This document shows, one piece after another, positions 33,507 through 42,007 of a DNA stretch of 64,000 nt. Made by a program: the position numbers and the translations under genes. This DNA comes from Paracoccaceae bacterium (lineage in GTDB: Bacteria; Pseudomonadota; Alphaproteobacteria; Rhodobacterales; Rhodobacteraceae): assembly GCA_022843025.1 (NCBI GenBank), contig JALHOL010000003.1:62001-126000 (forward strand), given 5' to 3'. Numbering within the stretch: position 1 is the stretch's first letter; each line of letters begins with the position of its first letter. The notes under the pieces are model-generated. The model searched no databases. It worked only from the letters and a program-made list of their open reading frames with translations, and had not been told where the DNA came from.

Positions 33507-34630
33507 CGCGCACCCCGCTTCTGTTCGCGTGCCTGAGAAAGCGCGCCATACAGCCGGTCGCAGGTCTGCATGTAGATGGCGGGGCTGAAACGCGCGCGCA
33601 CGCTTTGCGATGCCGTCTCGGCAATGCGGGACAGCGCGGCTTCGCCTAAGGCGAGGGCGGATTGCACCGCCGCCGCCAGATGGGGCGCATCGGGTTGCGC
33701 CAGCAGCCAGCCGGTTTCGCCATGGTCGATGATTTCGGGGGTTCCGCCTACTGCCGTGGCGATCACGGGAATGCCGGCGGACATTGCCTCGCAGATCGCA
33801 AGGCCAAAGCCTTCGGTCAGCGAAGGTTGCAAGAACAGGTGGCATCCCGTCAGCAGATCAAAGGGCTGGGGGTGGAAGCCTTCAAGAAACACACAATCCG
33901 ACAGGTGCAAGTCGGCGATGCGGGCGGCCAGCGCGGGGCGCAGGCTGCCATCGCCCACCAGACGCAGGCGAAAGGCAAGACCCCGGTCGCGCAGAAGGGC
34001 CGCGGCCTCGACCACGGCCATGGGGTTCTTGACCGGCTCCAGCCGCCCGACAAAACCCAGTTCCACCCGGCCTTTCAGGGGGGGAAAGGGGCGGAAGGGC
34101 TGCGGCTCGAACGGGTTGTGGATCACGGTGATCGCGTCGGCGGGGGCTTCGCCCTGTTCCTGAATGGCGGCCTTGACCGCGTGCGAGATGGCGACAACCC
34201 GGTCGGCGTGGCGATAGATCGCGGCAAAGACGCGGCGCGCCTTGGGGGAATGGCGGGGGATGCCGATTTCTTCGCTGATCACGACCGGCACAGCGGCAAG
34301 GCGCGCGGCAGGGATGCCGTGGAAATTCGCCTCGGCCCCGTGCAGATGCACGATCTGCGGGCGGGTGCGGCGCAGGTGCCGCCAAAGCGCAAGCACCGCG
34401 CGGGGCGAAGGGATGACCACCGGAACGCCCAGAGCATCTGCCCGGCCCGACAACGCGCGGATATCCTGCTGCACCGCCCCCCCTGCCCCGATGGCCAGAA
34501 AATCATGCGCCCATTCCGACGCGGCGGCATGGGCCGCAATCAACCGCATCTGGGATTCGACACCGCCGAAATCAAGCGCGGTCAGCACATGCAGAACGCG
34601 GCCTTTGGGATGTGGCGCGGGCTGGGTCAC
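33503..34630 (-). CDS. Glycosyltransferase family 4
   Basis: A 375-residue GT4 enzyme: acceptor domain starting VLHVLTALDFGGVESQMRL, IVHLHGAEANF, then IHNPFEP and FVGRLEPVKNP of the donor domain, and the EGFGLAICEAMSAGIPVIAT signature near residue 290. The start is a GTG at 34630 overlapping the stop of the upstream gene as GTGA. Donor and product are not predictable. With its neighbours it probably builds an exopolysaccharide or O-chain unit. Confidence 0.88.
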   Translation of the reverse strand: MTQPAPHPKGRVLHVLTALDFGGVESQMRLIAAHAAASEWAHDFLAIGAGGAVQQDIRALSGRADALGVPVVIPSPRAVLALWRHLRRTRPQIVHLHGAEANFHGIPAARLAAVPVVISEEIGIPRHSPKARRVFAAIYRHADRVVAISHAVKAAIQEQGEAPADAITVIHNPFEPQPFRPFPPLKGRVELGFVGRLEPVKNPMAVVEAAALLRDRGLAFRLRLVGDGSLRPALAARIADLHLSDCVFLEGFHPQPFDLLTGCHLFLQPSLTEGFGLAICEAMSAGIPVIATAVGGTPEIIDHGETGWLLAQPDAPHLAAAVQSALALGEAALSRIAETASQSVRARFSPAIYMQTCDRLYGALSQAREQKRGAR

Positions 34631-35610
34631 GGGCGGATCATGTCCTTGACCGCGCTTTGCCAGCCGGAAAAGGGCGCATAGCCCCCCTTGATCCAAAAGC
34701 GCAGGATATGGAACCATCGGGTGCTGCGTGAGGTGGCCAGCAAATGCAGCCTGCCGCGATAGCTGTTCTCCTCGGCCGTGATGAAATCACCTGCCGCCTT
34801 GATGCGGGGGCCCATCCCGATGGCGCGCAGCCGGGGTTCCGTATCCGTCAGCCAACGGCGCAGGATCGACAGACGGATGAGGTGGGCCTCCCACGCCACA
34901 ACCGGTGAGGCGAGGCCGGATTTCAGCACAAGCTGCGTGCGGCTGACGCCGTTGGGATCGCTGAGCAGCCATTGGGATTCATTCGATCCGTGGCGGCGGT
35001 AGAGTTGCAGCGGTTCCGACAGGATCCGCCGCGCACCCAGCACTTCGCAGGTGTCCCCGATCCAGGTGTCATGGGCGAAATTGTCTGCCGGGAATGGAAA
35101 CAAGGTTTCCAGCATGTCGCGCCGGATGGCGGCGCAGCATCCAGCGATGAAGCGCTTTTCACCAAAGCTTGTGGCGCGGATCGTGCCAAGCTGCGTCACG
35201 CCGCTGTGGTTCAGATCGCCGTCGGTGATGATCATGTCGTTGATCGTGCCCATGAGCGCGGGGTCGGCCAGAAATTCAGCCTCGACCCGGCCCAGTTTGG
35301 CGGGCAGCCAGACATCATCCTGATCGCTGAGAAAGACCACATCGCCCGAACAGAGCGACAGCGCCTTTTCGAAATTGCGCACGAAGCCGAGGTTGGTTGC
35401 GTTGCGTTCGATCCGCACGGCAAAGGGGGCCGTGGCGGCGAAGGCGTGCAGGATATCCATGGTGGCATCTGACGAGCCGTCATCGCAGACCACCAGCTCA
35501 TCCGGCAGCCGGTCCTGTGCGACGAAGCTGTCCAGTTGCTGCGGCAGGAAGCGGGCGCCGTTATAGGTGGCCATAGCGATCGACAGGCGCAGGGATTGGG
35601 CCATGGTCAT
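34627..35610 (-). CDS. Glycosyltransferase family 2
   Basis: A 327-residue GT-A fold transferase. It has the starting strand LSIAMATYNGARFLPQQLDSF, the VVCDDGSSD motif near residue 43, FLSDQDDVW (the DXD-like metal site) near 95-100, and YRRHGSN further on, as in rhamnosyltransferases of this type. First gene of the coupled three-gene transferase operon. A second ATG two codons downstream is equally possible as start. The 248 bases upstream show no gene. Confidence 0.88.
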   Translation of the reverse strand: MTMAQSLRLSIAMATYNGARFLPQQLDSFVAQDRLPDELVVCDDGSSDATMDILHAFAATAPFAVRIERNATNLGFVRNFEKALSLCSGDVVFLSDQDDVWLPAKLGRVEAEFLADPALMGTINDMIITDGDLNHSGVTQLGTIRATSFGEKRFIAGCCAAIRRDMLETLFPFPADNFAHDTWIGDTCEVLGARRILSEPLQLYRRHGSNESQWLLSDPNGVSRTQLVLKSGLASPVVAWEAHLIRLSILRRWLTDTEPRLRAIGMGPRIKAAGDFITAEENSYRGRLHLLATSRSTRWFHILRFWIKGGYAPFSGWQSAVKDMIRP

Positions 35611-35858
35611 GCCCTTTTGCAGCGCAGCACGGGGCGAGAGCCGCCGGCAGAACGAACAGGCGCGGCGCGGTGCGGGATGCGCGAAGACAGCCTGACGGGA
35701 CGAAGGGTCAGCGCGAACCTCGACACAATAACCGACACTTCCTAATAGGTGTTAACAACGCCGCACCGTTGCGGGAATCCGCCAGAAAATCAAGGGCAAT
35801 GTCTGGCTGTCGCCATCTGGCCCGGCTAGTGCGCGGGATGCTGGCAAGGGGGATGGCG

Positions 35859-37223
35859 TCAGGCGCGGGGGCCGCCCCCGGCGCGGATCCAGCCGAAGTA
35901 ATCCTCTGTCCCCATCTGGCCGCCTTTCAGCGCGATCTCCAGCCCGTCATGCGGGCCGGTGCCATGGGCCGCACAAAGCGCCGCGCCGGGAATGGTGGGC
36001 GCGCGGGCGACAAGAGCCTGAAGGCCCAGTTGCCGCATCCCGTGGCCGGACGTATCGCCGCCCGAGATCACCGCGCGGCGCAGGCCGGATTGGCGCAGAA
36101 CGCGGTCAAGGATGCGACCCAGCGCCTCGCCTATGCTGCGATTGGCGGCCTCAGCGGACAGGTGGCTGGCTGACAGGGCGGCGCGGAAGCGGGCGACAGC
36201 GGGATCGTCCTGCCCGGCGGCAGAGTGGATGAGCGGGCTTTGCCCGCCCGCTGCCGCCTGCAGCGCAAGGGCCGTGACGCGGGTTTCTTCGGCCGCGAGG
36301 GTGGCGGGATCGGCGCAGACCGCCGCCGCATCAAAGGGGATCAGGGCAAAGCCGTTCGCCCCCGCCCAAGCCAGTTGCCGGGCGGTGACCGGCGAGACAG
36401 AGCCGGACACGGCGGCAATCTGCGCCACTGCCCCGGCAGTGGGGGCCGGGGGCGGCGCGGCGATCATCCCCGTCTCCTGCCAGTGGCGGACCAGCGCGTA
36501 TTCGATGCCCTGGCTGCCCACAACCAGCCCCATCCGCTGCCGGTTCTGCCAGATCAGGCGGCCTATCGTGGCGTCGCTTTTGGCATCGACGCTGTCGAGT
36601 GACAGGATGCGCGCGCCTGCGGCAAGGGCAGCCTCCAGCCGCGCATCGGCATCGCCTGCCAGCGATTCCAGGTCGATCAGCGCCGAGGGCAGGTCTGTCT
36701 GCGCCGCAAGGTGACGCAGAAGATCGGCTTCTGCCATTGGCGTGACCGGGTGATGCGCCATGACGGGGTGCCGGTCGAGGCGAAAGACCCCCTCTGCCGT
36801 GCCTGCGAAAAGGTGGCCGAAGGACTGATAGCGGCGCATGGCGGGGGCGGCGGTCACCATCGGCACGGCGGCCGAGGGGCGAACGGTCAGCGCCACCTCA
36901 ATCGCGCGGCCGATGCTGCCCACATGCGGGGCGGAATCGAAGGTGGAGCAGATCTTGTAATGCAGCAGCGGCGCGCCGAGGGCGTGCAGCCAGCGCAGCG
37001 GTGCGGGCAAATGGGTGGCCATCCAATCCGGCCCATGGCTGCGGGCGGTGGTGGCAATGCCGATGCCCGCCACGCCCGCAAAGCGCGCCGCAAGCGCGGG
37101 ATCAGGGATATCGGTGAACAGGACAGCGGGCAGACCGGCAAAGGCCAGCACCTCCATCACTGCTGCAGAGCCGGTGAAATCATCGCCCAGCCATGCCAGC
37201 AGAGGCGTGTTCGTGTCTGCCAA
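35859..37223 (-). CDS. oiaK: Four-carbon acid sugar kinase family protein, probable 3-oxo-isoapionate kinase
   Basis: A 454-residue kinase of the DUF1537/OtnK family, which phosphorylates acid sugars with ATP. The N-terminal domain begins WLGDDFTGSAAVMEV with the conserved acid pair. The C-terminal nucleotide-binding domain has VSGSVSPVTARQL near 273, VISGGDTSGHGMRQLG near 389 and LKGGQMGTEDYF at the end. The family is shared by several pathways. Here the divergent apionate-type genes and the RuBisCO-like protein point to 3-oxo-isoapionate as substrate. That assignment is by context and not from the sequence alone. Confidence 0.75.
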   Translation of the reverse strand: MADTNTPLLAWLGDDFTGSAAVMEVLAFAGLPAVLFTDIPDPALAARFAGVAGIGIATTARSHGPDWMATHLPAPLRWLHALGAPLLHYKICSTFDSAPHVGSIGRAIEVALTVRPSAAVPMVTAAPAMRRYQSFGHLFAGTAEGVFRLDRHPVMAHHPVTPMAEADLLRHLAAQTDLPSALIDLESLAGDADARLEAALAAGARILSLDSVDAKSDATIGRLIWQNRQRMGLVVGSQGIEYALVRHWQETGMIAAPPPAPTAGAVAQIAAVSGSVSPVTARQLAWAGANGFALIPFDAAAVCADPATLAAEETRVTALALQAAAGGQSPLIHSAAGQDDPAVARFRAALSASHLSAEAANRSIGEALGRILDRVLRQSGLRRAVISGGDTSGHGMRQLGLQALVARAPTIPGAALCAAHGTGPHDGLEIALKGGQMGTEDYFGWIRAGGGPRA

Positions 37224-37273
37224 GGGCCACCTCCTGCGTGTCGACGTCGTCCTTGACTTGACCCGTATCTTAT

Positions 37274-37285
37274 TATGAGGTCATA
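37274..37285. promoter_or_regulatory. Possible operator in the oiaK-apnO divergent region
   Basis: A short inverted repeat, TATGA-GG-TCATA, in the 102-base gap between the divergent kinase and oxidoisomerase genes. TTGACT and TTGACC hexamers lie just upstream. It is a candidate site for the GntR regulator encoded at 41121-41852; I could not find an equally clear copy in front of that gene. Confidence 0.3.
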
Positions 37286-37325
37286 CCAGTTGACCATCAA
37301 CCCACTGCATGAGGAAAGTGCTGCG

Positions 37326-38156
37326 ATGACAAGAATTGCGTTGTTCGGTGCGGGGGGAAAGATGGGGATGCGGCTGTCGCTGAACCTGGCGAAGACGGAT
37401 TTCCATGTGTCCTATGTCGAGGTGAACCCGGCGGGGCAGCAGCGGGTGAAAGAAGCTTGGGGGGCGGATTGCGTGCCGGCCGAGGCGGCAGTGGCGGATG
37501 CGGATGCGGTGATCCTTGCGGTGCCGGACACCCATATCGGGCGTGTCGCGGCCGAGGTCGTGCCGATGCTGCGCGCGGGCACCATGGTGGTGGTTCTGGA
37601 TGCGGCGGCACCCTTTGTGGGCCATCTGCCGGAGCGGGCCGATATCAGCTATTTCATCACCCATCCCTGCCACCCGCCGATCTATAACGACGAGGTGACG
37701 CCAGAAGGAAAGGCCGACCATTTCGGCGGCATCGCGGCCAAACAGGCCATCGTCAACGCCCTGATGCAGGGCCCGCGCGAACATTACGACTTGGGTGACC
37801 GGATCGCGCGGGCGATCTATGCGCCCGTGATGCGCAGCCATGAGGTGACGGTGGCGCAAATGGCGATGCTGGAGCCGGGGCTGTCTGAGACAGTCGCGGC
37901 GTCGCTGATGACGATCATGCGCGAGGCGATGGATGAATGTGTGCGCCGATCCGGGGTCAGCCATGACTGCGCCCGCGATTTTCTGCTGGGGCATATGAAC
38001 ATTCTGGGCGCGGTGATTTTTGAGGAACGCGTGGGGGTGTTTTCAGACGCCTGCAACAAGGCGATCCAGTTCGGGATTCCGGTGCTGATGAAGGACGACT
38101 GGAAGCGCGTGTTTGACTGGGACGAGATTACCGAAAGCATCAAACGCATCACCTGA
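37326..38156 (+). CDS. apnO: D-apionate oxidoisomerase-like dehydrogenase
   Basis: A 276-residue NAD(P)-binding protein: Rossmann loop ALFGAGGKMG at residues 5-14, then a 6-phosphogluconate-dehydrogenase-like C-terminal domain. The FITHPCHPPIYNDE segment near 112-125 and the helical SHDCARDFLLGHMNI region fit the D-apionate oxidoisomerase family, which oxidises D-apionate and moves a hydroxymethyl group to give 3-oxo-isoapionate. Start ATG 37326 follows GAGGAAAG; the 17 codons upstream in frame are not conserved-looking. It is followed 13 bases later by the apionate lactonase gene. Confidence 0.8.
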   Translation: MTRIALFGAGGKMGMRLSLNLAKTDFHVSYVEVNPAGQQRVKEAWGADCVPAEAAVADADAVILAVPDTHIGRVAAEVVPMLRAGTMVVVLDAAAPFVGHLPERADISYFITHPCHPPIYNDEVTPEGKADHFGGIAAKQAIVNALMQGPREHYDLGDRIARAIYAPVMRSHEVTVAQMAMLEPGLSETVAASLMTIMREAMDECVRRSGVSHDCARDFLLGHMNILGAVIFEERVGVFSDACNKAIQFGIPVLMKDDWKRVFDWDEITESIKRIT

Positions 38157-38169
38157 CGGCGGGGACAAA

Positions 38170-39816
38170 ATGACAGTCGCGCAGCATCTGACGGCCGGGC
38201 CGATCAGCGCGGAATTGCGCGAGGGTGGGTTGGGCGCGGTGACGTTGGGCGGGGTCGAGGTGCTGCGCGGGCTGACCTATCCGGTGCGAAATGCCGATTG
38301 GGGGACGCATCTGACAACGCCCCTGTCCGAGGAGATTGGGCAAGACCACCTGACCCGCCATTTCGCCTGCCGGGAAGGGGTGTTCACGGGCCGGTTCCAT
38401 GTGACGCTGACGCCTGATGCGCTGATGGCCGAGGTGGAGATTACCTTTCCCAAAGCGGCGTGCATCAACCGGGCGGGGTTCACGTTGTTGCATCCAATCC
38501 GGGGGGTGGCCGGATCGGCGCTGCATCTGCGCCATCCGGGCGGCGCGGTGACGGACACGGTCTTTCCCGCGCTGGTCAGCCCCGGGCAACCGGCCCGCGA
38601 CATTGCGGGGATGCGGCATGTGGTGGACGGGGTCAAAGTGGACATCGCCTTTGACGGCGAGGTGTTCGAGATGGAGGATCAACGCAACTGGTCGGACGCG
38701 TCGTTCAAGACCTATTGTCGCCCGCTGTCGCTGCCCCGGCCCTATGACGTGGCGGCGGGCGCGGTGGTTCGGCAACGGGTGACGCTGGCGCTGCGGGGCA
38801 TGGTCAGCGCGCCGGTTGTGGCGAAGGCTGCGCCTGCGATTGAGGTGCGGATGCCGCAGGTGATGCTGGCGCATGAGCCGGGGCTGTCAAACAGCGCGGC
38901 GCTGGCCGCGTTTGCGGGGGTGCCGGTGCAGTTCCGGATGGAACGGGCCACGCCTGAGGGCGACCTGCGGGCCATGGCAACGGCAGGACTGGCGGCGCTG
39001 GAGATCGTGTTCGATGACCTGCCGGATCTTGCCGCGTTGATCGCCGCCGCGCAGGCGGCGGGTCTGCGGCCCGACCGGGTTTCCGCCCTGCCCCGCCCCT
39101 ATCTGAAAAGCCATCAGCCCGAGGGGCCTTGGCCCGCCGGGGCGCAGCCGCAAGAGGCGCTATCCCTTCTGCGCGCGGGGTTTCCGGGCGCGTTGGTGGG
39201 GGGTGGCAGCCTGACGAATTTCACCGAACTGAACCGGTGTAGGCCCGATCCGGCGGCGATGGATTTCGTGACATTCGGCAACACGGCCATTGTCCATGCC
39301 GCCGATGACCTGTCGGTCTGGCAGACGATCGAAGCGCTGCCCGACATCCTTGCCACGGCGCGGGCGATTGCTGGGGAGAAGCCGCTGCATCTGGGGCTGG
39401 TCTCCATCGGGATGCGCTGCAACCCCTATGGTGATGCGGTGGCAGCGAACCCGGATGGGCTGCGCTTGCCCATGGCGATGGATGATCCGCGGCAGTCCAC
39501 AGGATTTGCCGCTGCCTATGCCGTGGCGGCGCTGGCAGCGGCGGCGCAAGCGGGGGTGGCAAGCCTTGCGCTGGCCATGCCGGACGGGCCGCTGGGGGCG
39601 AAGGGACCGCTGGCCGATGTGATCCGGCAGGCGGCGGCGATGGCGGGGCGGATGGTGCGTATCCGCGCTGCGGGCGGGGTTGTGGTGATCGAGGCGGGCG
39701 ATATGGGGCTTGCCGCCAATTGCACCAGCCGGCCAGTCGCTGCATTGGCGGGGATTTCGCCCATGCCTGCCGAAAGCGCCGTTCTGTTTGATACGCAAAG
39801 GGATGCAAGGCCATGA
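38170..39816 (+). CDS. apnL: D-apionate lactonase-like protein
   Basis: A 548-residue protein that matches, in length and neighbourhood, D-apionolactonase, which opens D-apionolactone to D-apionate. The N-terminal 240 residues are a beta-rich domain (GLTYPVRNADWGTHLTTPLS, then MEDQRNWSDASFKTYCRPL), and the C-terminal half is a barrel-like domain with GGGSLTNFTELNR near residue 365 and IGMRCNPYGDAV near 417. Start ATG 38170 after GGGGAC. The stop overlaps the RuBisCO-like gene start (ATGA at 39813-39816). Confidence 0.78.
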   Translation: MTVAQHLTAGPISAELREGGLGAVTLGGVEVLRGLTYPVRNADWGTHLTTPLSEEIGQDHLTRHFACREGVFTGRFHVTLTPDALMAEVEITFPKAACINRAGFTLLHPIRGVAGSALHLRHPGGAVTDTVFPALVSPGQPARDIAGMRHVVDGVKVDIAFDGEVFEMEDQRNWSDASFKTYCRPLSLPRPYDVAAGAVVRQRVTLALRGMVSAPVVAKAAPAIEVRMPQVMLAHEPGLSNSAALAAFAGVPVQFRMERATPEGDLRAMATAGLAALEIVFDDLPDLAALIAAAQAAGLRPDRVSALPRPYLKSHQPEGPWPAGAQPQEALSLLRAGFPGALVGGGSLTNFTELNRCRPDPAAMDFVTFGNTAIVHAADDLSVWQTIEALPDILATARAIAGEKPLHLGLVSIGMRCNPYGDAVAANPDGLRLPMAMDDPRQSTGFAAAYAVAALAAAAQAGVASLALAMPDGPLGAKGPLADVIRQAAAMAGRMVRIRAAGGVVVIEAGDMGLAANCTSRPVAALAGISPMPAESAVLFDTQRDARP

Positions 39817-41060
39817 CCGACAGATTCGAAGCCGATTACATCCTTGAGACGGCGATCCCTGTCGAAGCCGCAGCTGCGACGATTGCGGGAGAGCAGTCTT
39901 CGGGCACCTTCATGGCGGTGCCGGGTGAGACAGAGGCGCTGAAGGCGCGATCTGCCGCACGGGTGGAGCGGATCGTCGACATGGGCGATGTGCCGGGCCC
40001 CGCCCTGCCGGGGGCCGCGCGGCCAGAGGCACCGCATCGGCGGGCGCGCATCACGCTGTCCTGGCCGCTGGCCAATACGGGCATGAGTTTGCCCAACATA
40101 CTGGCCACAGTCGCAGGCAACCTGTTCGAGTTGAACTGCGTGGCGGGATTGCGGCTGACGGATCTGCGCTTTCCGGCATCGCTTGTCGCGGCCAGCCCGC
40201 GCCCGGCCTTCGGCATAGACGGGACGCGGGAGCTGTCCGGGGTGCGGGGGCGGCCGCTGATCGGGACGATCATCAAGCCGTCCATCGGATTAACGGCGGC
40301 GGAAACGGCGGCGATGGTCGATATGCTCTGTGCCGCAGGGATCGACTTCATCAAGGATGACGAGTTGCAGGCCGATGGCTCTGTGTGCCCCTTTGACGAC
40401 CGGGTGCGTGCGGTGATGGCGGTGATCAACGCCCATGCCGAGCGGACGGGAAAGAAGGTGATGTATGCCTTCAACCTGACCGGTGAGGTAGACGAGATGC
40501 GGGCGCGCCATGATCTAGTGCTGCAGCACGGCGGCACCTGCGTGATGGCAAGCGCCAATTCGGTGGGGCTGACGGGCATGCTGGCGCTGCGGCGGCATGC
40601 GCAATTACCCATTCACCTGCACCGTAACGGATGGGGATACCTGTCGCGGCATCCCGCGCTGGGGTTCGACTATCCGGCCTGGTCCAAGCTGTGGCGTCTG
40701 GCGGGGGCGGACCACATGCATGTGAACGGCTTGCGCAACAAGTTCTGCGAGGGGGATGACAGCGTGCTGGCTTCGGCTCGGTCGCTGATATCGCCGCTGT
40801 CGGCGGACAATCCGGGGATCACCATGCCGGTGTTTTCATCGGGGCAGACGGCCTTGCAGGCCTTTGATACCTGGGCGGCATTGCAAAGCCCGGACCTGAT
40901 CTTTGCCGCCGGGGGCGGGATCATGGCGCATGCGGATGGGCCAGCCGGGGGCGTGCGGTCATTGCAGGATGCTTGGGTGGCGGCGATGGCGGGGCTGACG
41001 CTGGCGCAGGCGGCGAAGGGCAGCCCGGCGCTGGCGGCGGCGCTGCGGACCTATGGCTGA
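39813..41060 (+). CDS. RuBisCO-like protein (form IV), probable 3-oxo-isoapionate-4-phosphate-processing enzyme
   Basis: A 415-residue RuBisCO large-subunit homologue. Active-site positions are visible: Lys155 in GTIIKPSIGL (like K175), then FIKDDE with Lys181, Asp183 and Glu184 (like the carbamylated K201, D203, E204), LHRNGWG around 269-275 (like the H294/R295 region), SSGQTALQ near 342 and AAGGGIMAH near 365. Loop 6 does not have the carboxylase GKLEG pattern but GLRNKFCEGD, so CO2 fixation is unlikely. In apionate pathways such proteins act on 3-oxo-isoapionate-4-phosphate either as decarboxylase or as transcarboxylase/hydrolase; which one cannot be told here. Coupled by ATGA to the lactonase gene. 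Confidence 0.85.
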   Translation: MTDRFEADYILETAIPVEAAAATIAGEQSSGTFMAVPGETEALKARSAARVERIVDMGDVPGPALPGAARPEAPHRRARITLSWPLANTGMSLPNILATVAGNLFELNCVAGLRLTDLRFPASLVAASPRPAFGIDGTRELSGVRGRPLIGTIIKPSIGLTAAETAAMVDMLCAAGIDFIKDDELQADGSVCPFDDRVRAVMAVINAHAERTGKKVMYAFNLTGEVDEMRARHDLVLQHGGTCVMASANSVGLTGMLALRRHAQLPIHLHRNGWGYLSRHPALGFDYPAWSKLWRLAGADHMHVNGLRNKFCEGDDSVLASARSLISPLSADNPGITMPVFSSGQTALQAFDTWAALQSPDLIFAAGGGIMAHADGPAGGVRSLQDAWVAAMAGLTLAQAAKGSPALAAALRTYG

Positions 41061-41120
41061 ACCGGGGACCTGACCGCCACGGAACGGCGGGGCGCGCCGG
41101 GGTCAGGGCCAGGGTCAAGG

Positions 41121-41852
41121 TCAGGAGGCGTTGGCAATCATGTTGCGCGACCGATCCAGATGGGCGCGCATCATCTCGACCGCGCGGTCGGGGGCATTGG
41201 CGGCGATCTGGTCGACGATGCTGGCATGTTCGGCCAGCGTGATTTCTTCATTGCCGGACCAGTGCAGCAAAGCGGTGTGATATTCGAACAGCCAGCGCAG
41301 CATGGCCTGACTGGTGGCGCTGATGATCGGGTTCGCGCAGATGGCCGCGATGCGGACGTGAAAGCGGATATCGGCTTCGATGAAAGGCATCGGATCGCCC
41401 CCAAGCCGGGCTTTCTGCAGGTCCAATGCGGCGCGCAAGTCTGTGACGTCGGCAGGGGTGGCACGTTCGGCGGCGACACGGACGATGCCCAGTTCGAACA
41501 TGGTCCGCACCTCTTTCAGGTGCTGGAGGTTCGACGGCGCAACGTTCAGAAGAAGCCGCGCGATATCGTTGCTTTGCTCGAAAAAAGTTCCGGCGTCGAT
41601 GACATTGACCCGCGTGCGTTCACCCTGCGTGATCGACACAAGGCCCGCGTGGTTGAGCGATTGCAACGCTTCGCGGATCGCCGGGCGCCCGACCTGGAAC
41701 CGCTCCATCAGCACGCGTTCAGAGGGCATGGCATCACCGGGCTTCAACTCGCCGCTGCGGATCATTTCGCGCAGCCGCTCCAGCACCTGATCCGAAAGCT
41801 TGCGCCGGACGATCCTGTCCGAATGTTCCCCGGACCCGCGCAGGAAGGGCAT
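41121..41852 (-). CDS. GntR/FadR-family (FCD) transcriptional regulator
   Basis: A 243-residue regulator: winged helix at about residues 15-85 (LSDQVLERLREMIRSGELKPGD, then PSERVLMERFQVGRPAIREALQSL) and an all-helical FCD ligand domain at about 100-235 with the metal-binding Asp/His pattern (DIRFHVRIA, then EHASIVDQI). It is convergent with the apionate-type operon and is the obvious candidate to control it with a pathway intermediate as ligand. Upstream, TATACT on the minus strand just before the ATG could be its -10 box. Confidence 0.88.
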   Translation of the reverse strand: MPFLRGSGEHSDRIVRRKLSDQVLERLREMIRSGELKPGDAMPSERVLMERFQVGRPAIREALQSLNHAGLVSITQGERTRVNVIDAGTFFEQSNDIARLLLNVAPSNLQHLKEVRTMFELGIVRVAAERATPADVTDLRAALDLQKARLGGDPMPFIEADIRFHVRIAAICANPIISATSQAMLRWLFEYHTALLHWSGNEEITLAEHASIVDQIAANAPDRAVEMMRAHLDRSRNMIANAS

Positions 41853-42007
41853 GGATGCCTCCAGTTCAACTTGTCATGTACCTAGTATAACACCCCTGCC
41901 CCCGTAACGGTGCATCGGCAGCGGTGCGGACAGATGGGGCGCGGCGGGGTTTGAAGAAACGGCACAGGGGAGCGTTGATCCATGTTCGCAGACCAGTTCC
42001 GGAGGGA

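Noticed and set aside
41853..42007. Search for a second copy of the TATGA-GG-TCATA repeat before the apionate-cluster GntR gene
   Set aside because: Only loosely similar sequence around AGGT is present, too weak to call a shared operator.
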